DNA from: VRUE01 sp035556755
Lineage (GTDB): Bacteria; Actinomycetota; Thermoleophilia; Solirubrobacterales; 70-9
Assembly (NCBI GenBank): GCA_035556755.1
Contig: DATMEP010000105.1
Location: 1-23,326 of the forward strand
DNA: 23,326 nt
Direction of reading: 5' to 3'
A program made the position numbers and the translations under genes. Positions 15,671 to 22,350 of this stretch are shown here, in pieces (the first letter of the stretch is position 1; each line of letters opens with the position of its first letter). The notes under the pieces were generated by a model. That model saw only the letters and a program-made list of their open reading frames with translations, made no database searches and was not told where the DNA came from.

Positions 15671-15699
15671 AAACGCCCCGCCGGGGAGGCGAGGCGTTT
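15671..15699. terminator. Strong hairpin AAACGCC...GGCGTTT
   Basis: Seven pairs (AAACGCC with GGCGTTT), one C-A mismatch, four more pairs (CGCC/GGCG) and a GGGGA loop. A run TTTCT follows on the plus strand and the reverse reads through AAA, so it can act on both strands. It is 37 bases after the stop of the small membrane protein, and its right arm overlaps the start of the right repeat copy. Confidence 0.7.
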
Positions 15700-15750
15700 C
15701 TGGGGTTACTACAGGGAGGAGAGATATGTATCTCTATATATGTGGATCCG
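15695..15750 (+). repeat. Dispersed direct repeat, right copy
   Basis: Bases 15695-15718 repeat 11473-11496 exactly (24 bp, same strand), with further similarity down to TCCG. Beyond the identical core there is a perfect dyad AGAGATA-TG-TATCTCT (15720-15735), which the left copy has only in degraded form. The copies share no open frame of equal length, so the similarity is at DNA or RNA level. Confidence 0.8.
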
Positions 15751-15857
15751 TGGGAGGTAGGTGGACTCTGAATGTGCCGCGGGAGCGGTATCGATGGGAG
15801 TCGATAGCGCCATATGGGCGGCGCCGAGCCCAACCAAAAAGTTTTGTGGGTCTTTAG
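15726..15857 (+). CDS. Possible 43-residue ORF with a strong ribosome-binding site
   Basis: GGGAGGAG (15714-15721) is followed 4 bases later by ATG and 43 codons to TAG. The peptide starts MYLYICGSVGG and becomes Arg-rich. The left repeat copy does not keep the ribosome-binding site to ATG distance or the frame, which argues against coding. Listed because the initiation signals are the best in the window. Confidence 0.2.
   Translation: MYLYICGSVGGRWTLNVPRERYRWESIAPYGRRRAQPKSFVGL
15789..15806. promoter_or_regulatory. Inverted repeat TATCGA-N6-TCGATA
   Basis: Perfect 6-bp arms with a 6-base spacer, a geometry typical of dimeric helix-turn-helix regulators. About 250 bp upstream of tlyA. No cognate regulator is encoded in the window. 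Confidence 0.35.
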
Positions 15858-15891
15858 ATCGGTCCTCTCGTGCGAATCCTTGAACAGCGTA

Positions 15892-15905
15892 CGAACATAC
15901 GTGCG
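15892..15905. promoter_or_regulatory. LexA-box-like sequence, one mismatch
   Basis: CGAACATACGTGCG differs by one base from the actinobacterial/Gram-positive SOS pattern CGAAC-N4-GTTCG. It lies 147 bp before tlyA, upstream of a run that includes recN, a gene under SOS control in many bacteria. Distance and mismatch make this only a suggestion. Confidence 0.2.
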
Positions 15906-15911
15906 ATTTAT

Positions 15912-15929
15912 GTGTGAGGCGAGTCACAC
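15912..15929. promoter_or_regulatory. CRP/FNR-type site GTGTGA-N6-TCACAC
   Basis: The core TGTGA-N6-TCACA (15913-15928) is an exact match to the CRP consensus shared by E. coli CRP and mycobacterial Crp (Rv3676), with one further pair on each side. It is centred about 132 bp before the tlyA start, between the right repeat copy and the gene. No CRP-family gene is in the window. Confidence 0.55.
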
Positions 15930-16039
15930 GAAGCCTCGCCCCAGCGTCTTCTGTGGCCGTCAAGCGATCTTCCTACCCAATTCTAATGACCCTCTAAACA
16001 TCTGGCAACCATTGATTTCCGGACTTTCAGGCCCGGCTG

Positions 16040-16045
16040 TACCGT
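16040..16045 (+). promoter_or_regulatory. Candidate -10 hexamer TACCGT before tlyA
   Basis: TACCGT is followed by 7 bases and the GTG at 16053; no ribosome-binding site is present between them. This would start the tlyA-nadK transcript leaderless. No -35 at the right distance was found. Confidence 0.45.
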
Positions 16046-16052
16046 TCCAGCC

Positions 16053-16835
16053 GTGGCGAAGGCGCGAATCGACGCGGTTCTGGCCGAGCGAGGGCTGTTT
16101 CCGTCGCGCTCGGCGGCGGCCGGCGCCGTGCGGGCTGGCGAGGTCCGGGTAGGCGAGGACGGCCCGGTCGCCCTGCGGCCGAGCCAGCTGGTCGAGCCCG
16201 ACGCCAACCTGCTGGTCGACGCCGGGCCGCGCTTCGCCTCGCGTGGCGGGATCAAGCTCGACAACGCGCTCGCTGCACTCGACCTCGACGTATCCGGCAT
16301 CGATTGCCTTGACGTGGGCGCCTCCACCGGCGGGTTCACCGATTGCCTCCTGCAGCGCGGCGCGGCGCGGGTGGTCGCGCTCGACGTCGCCTACGGCCAG
16401 ATCGACCAGCGCCTTCGCGAGGATCCCCGCGTCACCGTCGTCGAGCGCCGGAACGCCCGCGAGCTGACCCCGGCGGACCTGCCCTTCGCGCCGGCGCTGG
16501 CCACCGTCGACGTCTCCTTCATCTCGCTGGCCAAGGTGCTGCCGGCGGTCGGCCGCTGCCTGGCGCCGGGGGGTGAGGTCCTGGCGATGGTCAAGCCGCA
16601 GTTCGAGCTGGGTCGCGAGCGAGTGCGCAAGGGCGTCGTCCGCGATGCAGCCGACCGCCGCGAGGCGATCGGGATCGTCGCCCAAGCCGCCCGCGACCTC
16701 GGGCTGCCGATCCGCGGGATCGCTTCCTCCGGCCTTCCGGGGCCGAAGGGGAACCGTGAGACGTTCGTCTGGTGCGGTGGCGACGGGGAGCCGGTCGCCG
16801 ACCTCGCGGCAGCGATCGCCGAGGTGGAGCGGTGA
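16053..16835 (+). CDS. tlyA: TlyA family rRNA 2'-O-methyltransferase
   Basis: 260 residues. The N-terminal S4-like RNA-binding domain covers about 1-60 (ARIDAVLAERGLFPSRSAAAGAVRAGEVRVGE). The FtsJ-type methyltransferase domain follows: SAM motif DVGASTGGFTDCLL at ~87, catalytic tetrad candidates Lys in GGIKLDNAL (~67), Asp in VDVSFISL, Lys in MVKPQFE (~181) and Glu in NRETFVW. In mycobacteria TlyA adds 2'-O-methyl groups to 16S and 23S rRNA cytidines and its loss gives capreomycin resistance; whether both targets are modified here is unknown. The GTG at 16053 gives the family N-terminus MAKARID. The stop overlaps the nadK GTG by four bases. Confidence 0.96.
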   Translation: MAKARIDAVLAERGLFPSRSAAAGAVRAGEVRVGEDGPVALRPSQLVEPDANLLVDAGPRFASRGGIKLDNALAALDLDVSGIDCLDVGASTGGFTDCLLQRGAARVVALDVAYGQIDQRLREDPRVTVVERRNARELTPADLPFAPALATVDVSFISLAKVLPAVGRCLAPGGEVLAMVKPQFELGRERVRKGVVRDAADRREAIGIVAQAARDLGLPIRGIASSGLPGPKGNRETFVWCGGDGEPVADLAAAIAEVER

Positions 16836-17683
16836 GCGGGAAAGTCGCGGCGCTCCTCACCCACTCGCACCCGCCGTTCCCCACGGACGCCGTGCGGATC
16901 GTCCTCGCGGCTGCGGCTGACGCAGGCTGGAAGGTGGTCGCCACCGTCGAGGAGGTCGCCAAGCACGGCGACGCCGGCGGCGGGATCGAGGCGGTCGACT
17001 CGCTGCCTCGCCATGTCGACCTCTGCGTCGTGCTCGGCGGCGACGGCTCGATCCTCTACGCGCTGCGCCACTTCGCCCGCAGCGACGTCCCGGTCTTCGG
17101 AGTCAACTACGGCACGGTCGGCTTTCTGGCGGCAGTCGAGCGGGACGAGGCCGACGAAGGGATCCGGCGCGCTTTCGCCGGCGAGACCGAGAAGATCGAC
17201 CTGCCCGGGCTGGAGGTCGACGTCAACGGCGTGCCGCAGATGGCCCTCAACGACGTCGGCTTCATCCGGCGCCCGCACGACCGCGTCGCCGAGCTGAGCT
17301 ACAAGATCGCCGGCGAGGAGGTCGGCCACGTCCGCTGCGACGGGCTGGTCGCAGCGACCCCGGTCGGCTCGACCGGCTACAACCTCGCCAACCAGGGCCC
17401 GATCCTCGCCTGGGGCGTCGAGGGCTACGTCGTCAGCTACATCGCCCCGCACTCGCTCACCGCGCGCGCCCTAGTCGTCGCGCCGGGCGACGTCCTTCAC
17501 GTCGGCAACGCGATCGGCCGCGAGCCGGTCGACGTCGCGGTCGACGGGACGCCGGCCGGCGTCCTCGCCTCGGGCGACGCCTTGGAGGTCCGCTTTGCCG
17601 ACAAGGTCGGCCGCCTGGCCCAGCTACCGGGTACGTCGTTCTACCAACGCATCCGCGAGAAGTTCGGCCACCTGGCTGTCTGA
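16832..17683 (+). CDS. nadK: NAD kinase
   Basis: Phosphorylates NAD to NADP using ATP or polyphosphate; cytosolic. 283 residues from the GTG at 16832, which overlaps the tlyA stop; an in-frame start 60 bases upstream would lie within tlyA and lacks family similarity. Motifs: GGDGS at 69-73, the ND pair in ALNDVGF (~140) and TPVGSTGYN at 176-184, where the family usually has TPTGSTAYN. The C-terminal region SLTARALVVAPGD and VAVDG follow as expected. The same tlyA-nadK-recN order occurs in mycobacteria. Confidence 0.96.
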   Translation: MSGKVAALLTHSHPPFPTDAVRIVLAAAADAGWKVVATVEEVAKHGDAGGGIEAVDSLPRHVDLCVVLGGDGSILYALRHFARSDVPVFGVNYGTVGFLAAVERDEADEGIRRAFAGETEKIDLPGLEVDVNGVPQMALNDVGFIRRPHDRVAELSYKIAGEEVGHVRCDGLVAATPVGSTGYNLANQGPILAWGVEGYVVSYIAPHSLTARALVVAPGDVLHVGNAIGREPVDVAVDGTPAGVLASGDALEVRFADKVGRLAQLPGTSFYQRIREKFGHLAV

Positions 17684-17704
17684 TTCCGCTGCTAAGTAAG
17701 GAGC

Positions 17705-19387
17705 GTGCTCCGCGAGCTTCGCATCGAGAACCTCCTCCTGATCGAGAGGGCCGAGCTGCGGCTGGGGGAGGGACTGAACGCGATCACCGGTGAGACCGGG
17801 GCGGGGAAGACCGTGCTGGCCCACTCGCTCGATCTGCTGATGGGAGGCAAGGCACGACCGCAGATCGTCCGGCCCGGCGCCGGCGAGGCCTGGGTCGAGG
17901 GCGTCTTCGACCTGCCGGAGGGGCTGCTGGCGGATCCCGAGATGGCCGAGATCGCCGAGCGGCTGCCGGAGGGGGCGGAGGAGATCGCCCTCGGGAGGAG
18001 GGTGTCCGCCTCGGGGCGGACGTCGGCCTTTGTCGCCGGCCGCGCCGCCTCCGCCGCCGACCTGAAACTGCTGGGCGGCAAGTTGCTCGCCTTCTATGGG
18101 CAGCACGAGCACCGCCGGCTGACGATCGCCTCGGCGCAGATGGAGATCCTCGACGGCTTCGCGGGCCCCGAGCATCTGGAGCTGCGGGATCGCTACCGCG
18201 CTGCGCACCGCGAGCGCGTGCGGCTGGCGGCGGAACTGGAGGCGCTGCGCGAGCGCGACGGGTCGCGCGAGCGGGACCTCGACCTCTATCGCTACGAGCT
18301 GGCGGAGATCGAGGAGGTCGCGCCCGATCCCGCCGAGGAGGTGGAGCTGGCGGTCGAGCGGGAGCGGCTCAGACACGCGGAGGGGTTGCGGGAGGCGGCC
18401 ACCGGGGCGCTGGCAGGCGCGGCCGGCGCCGACGAGGACGGTGGCGGTGCTGCCGGCGCCCTTGCTCAGGCGGAAGCGTTGCTGCACGGGGTCGACGGGG
18501 TCGACGCCGACCTCGACGCCATCGCCACGCGCATCGGCTCGCTTGCGGTCGAGCTGGGCGACGTGGCGAGCGAGCTGCGCGGTTACCTGGACCTGGTCGA
18601 GGCCGATCCCGAGCGGCAGGCGGCGGTCGAGGAAAGGCTCGACTCGATCGAGCGGCTGAAGCGCAAGCACGGTGGCAGCGTCGAGTCGGTGCTCGCCCAC
18701 GCCGAGCGCTGTCGGACCGAGATCGCGCGGTTGGAGGGGGCCGAGGAGCGCGGTGCGGCGGCCGAGGAGGCGCTCGCCGGGGCGGATGCGGCCCGGCGCA
18801 AACTGGGCAAGCGAATGAGCAAAGGCCGGGCGGCGGCTGCCGGCCCGCTGTCGGAGCGGGTCGCGGTCGAGCTGGAGCGGCTGGCGATGCCGGGGGCGAG
18901 TCTGGAGGTCGTCCTCGAGCCGCACCCGGACGGCTTCGCCCTTGGCGGTGCCGAGACGGTGGAGCTGCGCCTCGCGCCCAACCCGGGCCTCGAGCCGGCC
19001 CCCCTGCGCGACGCCGCTTCGGGCGGCGAGCTTTCGCGGGTGATGCTGGCGCTGACCGGCCTCGGCGGGGGTGCCGACGCGGCGACGCTGGTCTTCGACG
19101 AGGTCGACGCCGGGATCGGCGGCCAGACCGCCCGCGCGGTCGGCGAGCGGCTGCGGGCTCTCGGCGACGGTCATCAGGTCCTTTGCATCACCCACCTGCC
19201 GCAGGTCGCCTCGCTTGCCGCGACCCACTTCCGGATCGAGAAGGACGTCGGTTCCGCGACGGCCGCCGCGACCGTCCAGCACCTCGACGGCGAGGAGCTG
19301 GTCGGGGAGATCCGCCGCATGCTCGGCGGCGAGAGCTCCGACGAGGGGGCCACCCGCCACGCGCGCGAGCTGCTAAAGGCCGCCTGA
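17705..19387 (+). CDS. recN: DNA repair protein RecN
   Basis: SMC-like ATPase recruited to double-strand breaks. 560 residues, normal length. The N-terminal RELRIENLLLIERAEL and Walker A GETGAGKT (29-36) are followed by the family's GQHEH motif (FYGQHEHRRL), a long Ala/Glu/Arg-rich coiled-coil middle (about 165-380), the ABC signature SGGELSRVMLAL (~438) and Walker B LVFDEVDAGIGG (~462), then ITHLPQVAS. All ATPase motifs are intact. The start is GTG at 17705, 21 bases after nadK; CTAAGT a few bases upstream may be a -10 box. A small GCCTG/CAGGC stem (19382-19397) overlaps the stop codon. Confidence 0.96.
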   Translation: MLRELRIENLLLIERAELRLGEGLNAITGETGAGKTVLAHSLDLLMGGKARPQIVRPGAGEAWVEGVFDLPEGLLADPEMAEIAERLPEGAEEIALGRRVSASGRTSAFVAGRAASAADLKLLGGKLLAFYGQHEHRRLTIASAQMEILDGFAGPEHLELRDRYRAAHRERVRLAAELEALRERDGSRERDLDLYRYELAEIEEVAPDPAEEVELAVERERLRHAEGLREAATGALAGAAGADEDGGGAAGALAQAEALLHGVDGVDADLDAIATRIGSLAVELGDVASELRGYLDLVEADPERQAAVEERLDSIERLKRKHGGSVESVLAHAERCRTEIARLEGAEERGAAAEEALAGADAARRKLGKRMSKGRAAAAGPLSERVAVELERLAMPGASLEVVLEPHPDGFALGGAETVELRLAPNPGLEPAPLRDAASGGELSRVMLALTGLGGGADAATLVFDEVDAGIGGQTARAVGERLRALGDGHQVLCITHLPQVASLAATHFRIEKDVGSATAAATVQHLDGEELVGEIRRMLGGESSDEGATRHARELLKAA

Positions 19388-19403
19388 CCGGCCAGGCAGC
19401 CTT

Positions 19404-19409
19404 TAGGCT
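19404..19409 (+). promoter_or_regulatory. Candidate -10 hexamer TAGGCT before steA
   Basis: TAGGCT is followed by 6 bases and the GTG at 19416, with no ribosome-binding site. Suggests an independent leaderless transcript for steA after recN. Confidence 0.45.
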
Positions 19410-19415
19410 TGTCTG

Positions 19416-20603
19416 GTGGCCACCGCCAGTCGTCGTCGTCTCCCTGCGCTGCTGTCGCGTCGCAACGGGGCGTCCGCCGACGGGGCGTTCCAGGGGACCG
19501 CACGCCTCGGTCGCCGCACCAAGGAGCTGGTCAAGCGCCTCGGGCCCGGCGACGTGGCCGTGATCGACCACGTCAACATCGACCGCATCGCGGCGGAGGA
19601 GCTGATCGCGACGGGGGTGGGGGCGGTGCTGAACGCGGCGGAGTCCTCGGACGGCCGCTACCCCAACGCCGGGCCGCTGCTGCTCGTCCGCGCCGGGGTC
19701 TCGCTGGTCGACGTCACCGAGGGCGACCCCTTCGAGCTGCTTCGCGAGGGCGAGGCGGTTGCCGTCGCCGACGGCGTCGTCAGCGCCGGCGGCCAGGGGG
19801 TGCTGCGCGGTCATGTCCTCGGCGCGGTCGAGCTGGAGCGCCGCCTCGACCGGCAGCGGGAGCGGGTCGACGAGGCCCTCGCCGAGTTCGCCGAGAACAC
19901 GATCGCCCACGTCCGCCGCGAGACCGACCTGCTCACCGGCAGCATCGAGTTCCCGCCGACGAGGACCTCGTTCCGCGACCGGCACGTGCTGATCGTCGTC
20001 CGCGGAGACCGTCACCGCCGCGACCTGAAGGCGCTCAACGCCTACATCCGCGACGTGCGGCCGGTCGTCGTCGCCGTCGACGGAGGCGCCGACGGGGCGC
20101 TGGAGGCGGGCCTCACGCCCGACGTGATCCTCGGCGACATGGACTCGGCCGGGGACGCGGCGCTGCGCTGCGGGGCGCAGCTGATCGTCCACGCTTACCC
20201 GGACGGTCGGGCACCGGGGCGCGACCGGCTGCTCGATCTGGATCTGGAGCACACGCTCGTCCCCGCCGCCGGCACCAGCGAGGACGTGGCGATGCTGATG
20301 GCCTACGAGAAGGGGGCGGACCTGATCGTCAGCGTCGGTGCCCACTTCAACCTGATCGAGTTCCTCGACCGCAAGCGGGGGGGTATGTCCTCGACCTTCC
20401 TCACCCGGCTGCGGATCGGCGAGAAGCTGGTCGACGCAAAGGGGGTGAGCCGCCTCTACAACCCCGGCTCCGGACTGGGGCCGGTCGCTCCCTTCCTTGC
20501 CGCCTTCGCGATCCTGCTGGCGATCCTGGTCATCGTCTCGCCGGCGCTCGGCGACCTGGTCGACCTGCTCTGGCTCAAGGTGAAGATCTGGCTCGGCCTG
20601 TAG
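19416..20603 (+). CDS. steA: Cytokinetic ring protein SteA (thiamine pyrophosphokinase-like)
   Basis: 395 residues, orthologous by content and position to Rv1697. In corynebacteria SteA acts with SteB at the division septum in daughter-cell separation, thought to control a peptidoglycan hydrolase. An N-terminal domain (GDVAVIDHVNIDRIAAEELI; AVLNAAESSDGRYPNAGPLLL) precedes a thiamine-pyrophosphokinase-like core with VDGGADGALEAGLTPDVILGDMDS and GTSEDVAMLMAYEKGADLIVSVG. One C-terminal membrane helix (about 353-375) is followed by a short WLKVKIWLGL tail. The pyrophosphokinase core suggests nucleotide binding rather than thiamine metabolism. The GTG start is chosen from the -10 box and family length. 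A strong hairpin begins at its stop. Confidence 0.9.
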   Translation: MATASRRRLPALLSRRNGASADGAFQGTARLGRRTKELVKRLGPGDVAVIDHVNIDRIAAEELIATGVGAVLNAAESSDGRYPNAGPLLLVRAGVSLVDVTEGDPFELLREGEAVAVADGVVSAGGQGVLRGHVLGAVELERRLDRQRERVDEALAEFAENTIAHVRRETDLLTGSIEFPPTRTSFRDRHVLIVVRGDRHRRDLKALNAYIRDVRPVVVAVDGGADGALEAGLTPDVILGDMDSAGDAALRCGAQLIVHAYPDGRAPGRDRLLDLDLEHTLVPAAGTSEDVAMLMAYEKGADLIVSVGAHFNLIEFLDRKRGGMSSTFLTRLRIGEKLVDAKGVSRLYNPGSGLGPVAPFLAAFAILLAILVIVSPALGDLVDLLWLKVKIWLGL

Positions 20604-20633
20604 ATGGTCGGCGGTAGGCGTGGCGACCATCTA
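20601..20633 (+). terminator. 10-bp hairpin between steA and steB
   Basis: TAGATGGTCG (20601-20610, starting with the steA stop TAG) pairs perfectly with CGACCATCTA (20624-20633) around a 13-base loop. There is no T tract. The right arm runs into TAGCCT (20632-20637), a possible -10 box for steB, so the element could be an attenuator, an operator over the steB promoter, or both. Confidence 0.6.
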
Positions 20634-20647
20634 GCCTTCGCCCGCTG

Positions 20648-21517
20648 ATGGGTTACAGCGGCCGCTACCACGCGACTTCGCTGATCGCCGTCTTCCTTGC
20701 GCTGGCGATCGGGATGGTGATCGGCGCCGCGCTGGGCGGCGACACGATCGACGACACCCGCAAGGACCTCGAGCGCAGCCTGACGGGCAACCTCGAGGAC
20801 GCCCGTGAGCGCGCCGACGAGCTGAACGGCGAACTGGCCCGGGCCGAGGAGTTCGGCAGCCGCGTCTACCCCATCCTCGCCCGCAACCAGCTGCAGGGGC
20901 AGCGGATCGGCGTGGTCGCGCTGGGCGGGCTGCCCGGCGACGTCTCCGACTCGATCGAGGAGGCGCTCGCTCCGACCGGCGGGCGTCTGGTCGGGGTCGG
21001 CGTGGTGCGCGAGCCCGTCGATCTGCAGGCGCTTGGCGACGATCTGTCCAAGACCCGCTTTGCCGACGTCGCCGGCGATCCCGACACCCAGACCGAGTTC
21101 GGGGTCGGGGTCGGCCGCCAACTGGTGCTGGGCGGGACGCTGCTGGAGCGGGTGCGCAGCCGGCTTTTCTCGCGGGCCAGCGGCAACTTCGGCGGGCTCG
21201 ACGCGGTGATCGTCGTCCGCGACCAGCCGGGGGACATGGGCCCCCTCCAGCGCTCCACTGCGGGCCGGATCGAGTCGGGCCTGACGGAGGGGATCACCGC
21301 GACGCGGGCGCCCGCGGTCGGGGTCGAGAGCTCGGGCAGCGATGACTCCTCGGTCTCCTTCTTCCAGGGCAACGACCTCTCCAGCGTCGACAACGTCGAC
21401 CTGGTGGCCGGGCAGCTGGCGACGGTCTTCGCGCTGCTCGGCGCCGAGGGCAGCTTCGGTGTCAAGGGCAGCGCCGATCGCCTGCTGCCGGACCTGCTGG
21501 CGCCACGCCAACCGTGA
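20648..21517 (+). CDS. steB: SteB/MctB family envelope protein (copper transporter domain)
   Basis: 289 residues, orthologous by position and layout to Rv1698. One N-terminal membrane helix (ATSLIAVFLALAIGMVIGAAL, residues ~9-29), a coiled coil at ~40-75 (LERSLTGNLEDARERADELNGELARAEEFG), then an exported alpha/beta domain. The mycobacterial protein was described as an outer-membrane copper efflux channel (MctB); in corynebacteria the same family, SteB, works with SteA in cell separation. No His/Met/Cys-rich copper motif is visible here (no Cys at all in the mature part that I can find), so the division role fits better. ATG at 20648; the stop overlaps the next GTG. Confidence 0.85.
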   Translation: MGYSGRYHATSLIAVFLALAIGMVIGAALGGDTIDDTRKDLERSLTGNLEDARERADELNGELARAEEFGSRVYPILARNQLQGQRIGVVALGGLPGDVSDSIEEALAPTGGRLVGVGVVREPVDLQALGDDLSKTRFADVAGDPDTQTEFGVGVGRQLVLGGTLLERVRSRLFSRASGNFGGLDAVIVVRDQPGDMGPLQRSTAGRIESGLTEGITATRAPAVGVESSGSDDSSVSFFQGNDLSSVDNVDLVAGQLATVFALLGAEGSFGVKGSADRLLPDLLAPRQP

Positions 21518-22350
21518 CCTGGGTCGGCTTCCCGGTTGCGGTGGCGGTTGCCCTGCTCGTCGTCCCCGCCGGCGTGCGCGGCCTGCTCGATGCCGGGCTT
21601 GTGCGCGAGAACTGGCGGGGCGACCGGCTCGCCTTCCCGCTCGGGGCGGTGCTGGCAACCGCGGCGCTGGTCGCGCTGGCGCCGCTTGCCTTCCTCGACG
21701 ACCGCGCCGACCTCGACCTGCTCGACCCCGAGCTGCGCCGCTGGCTTCCCTACCTGCTCGGCATCGCCTTCCTCGGCTTCCTCGACGACTCGCTGGGGCG
21801 CGGGGAGGCGACCGAGACGCCGCGCGGCTGGCGCGGTCACGCCCGCGCCCTGCGCGAAGGGAGCCTCTCGACCGGCGCGATCAAGGCGATCGGCGCGCTC
21901 GCCCTTGCCGCCTACGTGGTTTCCGGCCGCGGCCTCGAGTCGTGGCGCTACGTGGCCGACGTGGCGCTGCTGATCCTCGCCACCAACGCCTTCAACCTGC
22001 TCGACCTGCGTCCGGGGCGGGCGGAGAAGGGGCTGGCACTGCTCGTCGCAGGCCTCTGCCTCGGCGCCTGGACGCTGGCACCGATCGAGCTGCTCGGGAT
22101 CTTCGCCGGGCCGGTTCTGGTCGGCGCCTGGTTCACCCTGCGCGAGCGGGCGATGCTGGGCGACACCGGCGCCAACCTGGTCGGGGCGATCGCCGGCGTC
22201 TGGCTGCTGACGACGCTGGGGGGCGATGAACGGCTGATCGCGCTCTTTGCGGTCGTTGCCTTGACCGTCTACGGCGAGTTGCGCTCGATCTCGAAGGCGA
22301 TCGAGACTGTTCCGCCACTGCGCTGGTTAGACTCGCTCGGCAGAGCATGA
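21514..22350 (+). CDS. MraY/WecA-superfamily membrane sugar-phosphate transferase (GT4-like)
   Basis: 278 residues with about eight membrane helices. Polyprenyl-phosphate N-acetylhexosamine-1-phosphate transferase motifs are present: LGFLDD (Mg-binding Asp pair, ~88-93), NAFNLLD (~157-163) with the putative catalytic Asp, and LGDTGAN (~214). Two points differ from MraY/WecA: NAFNLLDLRPGRAEKG replaces the usual NxxDGxxGLAxG, and the C-terminal cytoplasmic His motif is not found; instead it ends SISKAIETVPPLRWLDSLGR. It overlaps both steB (GTGA) and pyrG (ATGA). It probably moves a sugar phosphate onto a polyprenyl carrier, or is a diverged relative with altered substrate. It is absent from the corresponding place in M. 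tuberculosis. Confidence 0.85.
   Translation: MTWVGFPVAVAVALLVVPAGVRGLLDAGLVRENWRGDRLAFPLGAVLATAALVALAPLAFLDDRADLDLLDPELRRWLPYLLGIAFLGFLDDSLGRGEATETPRGWRGHARALREGSLSTGAIKAIGALALAAYVVSGRGLESWRYVADVALLILATNAFNLLDLRPGRAEKGLALLVAGLCLGAWTLAPIELLGIFAGPVLVGAWFTLRERAMLGDTGANLVGAIAGVWLLTTLGGDERLIALFAVVALTVYGELRSISKAIETVPPLRWLDSLGRA

Larger units (their letters stand above)
15635..16052. other. 418-bp intergenic region before tlyA
   Basis: Less GC-rich than the rest of the window. It holds a terminator, the right repeat copy, a short ORF with a good ribosome-binding site, and several dyad-symmetric sites listed separately, then the candidate tlyA promoter. The open frame at 15814-16152 overlaps tlyA and looks spurious. 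Confidence 0.6.

Noticed and set aside
11473..15718. Insertion sequence or transposon ends
   Set aside because: The repeats are direct, not inverted, and no transposase or recombinase lies between them.
15814..16152. Open frame overlapping the start of tlyA
   Set aside because: It crosses the CRP-like site and the tlyA promoter and continues out of frame into tlyA; no ribosome-binding site or recognisable domain.
16772..16831. Earlier start for NAD kinase
   Set aside because: The added 20 residues are translated from within tlyA in another frame and do not resemble the family; the GTG overlapping the tlyA stop is the usual coupled arrangement.
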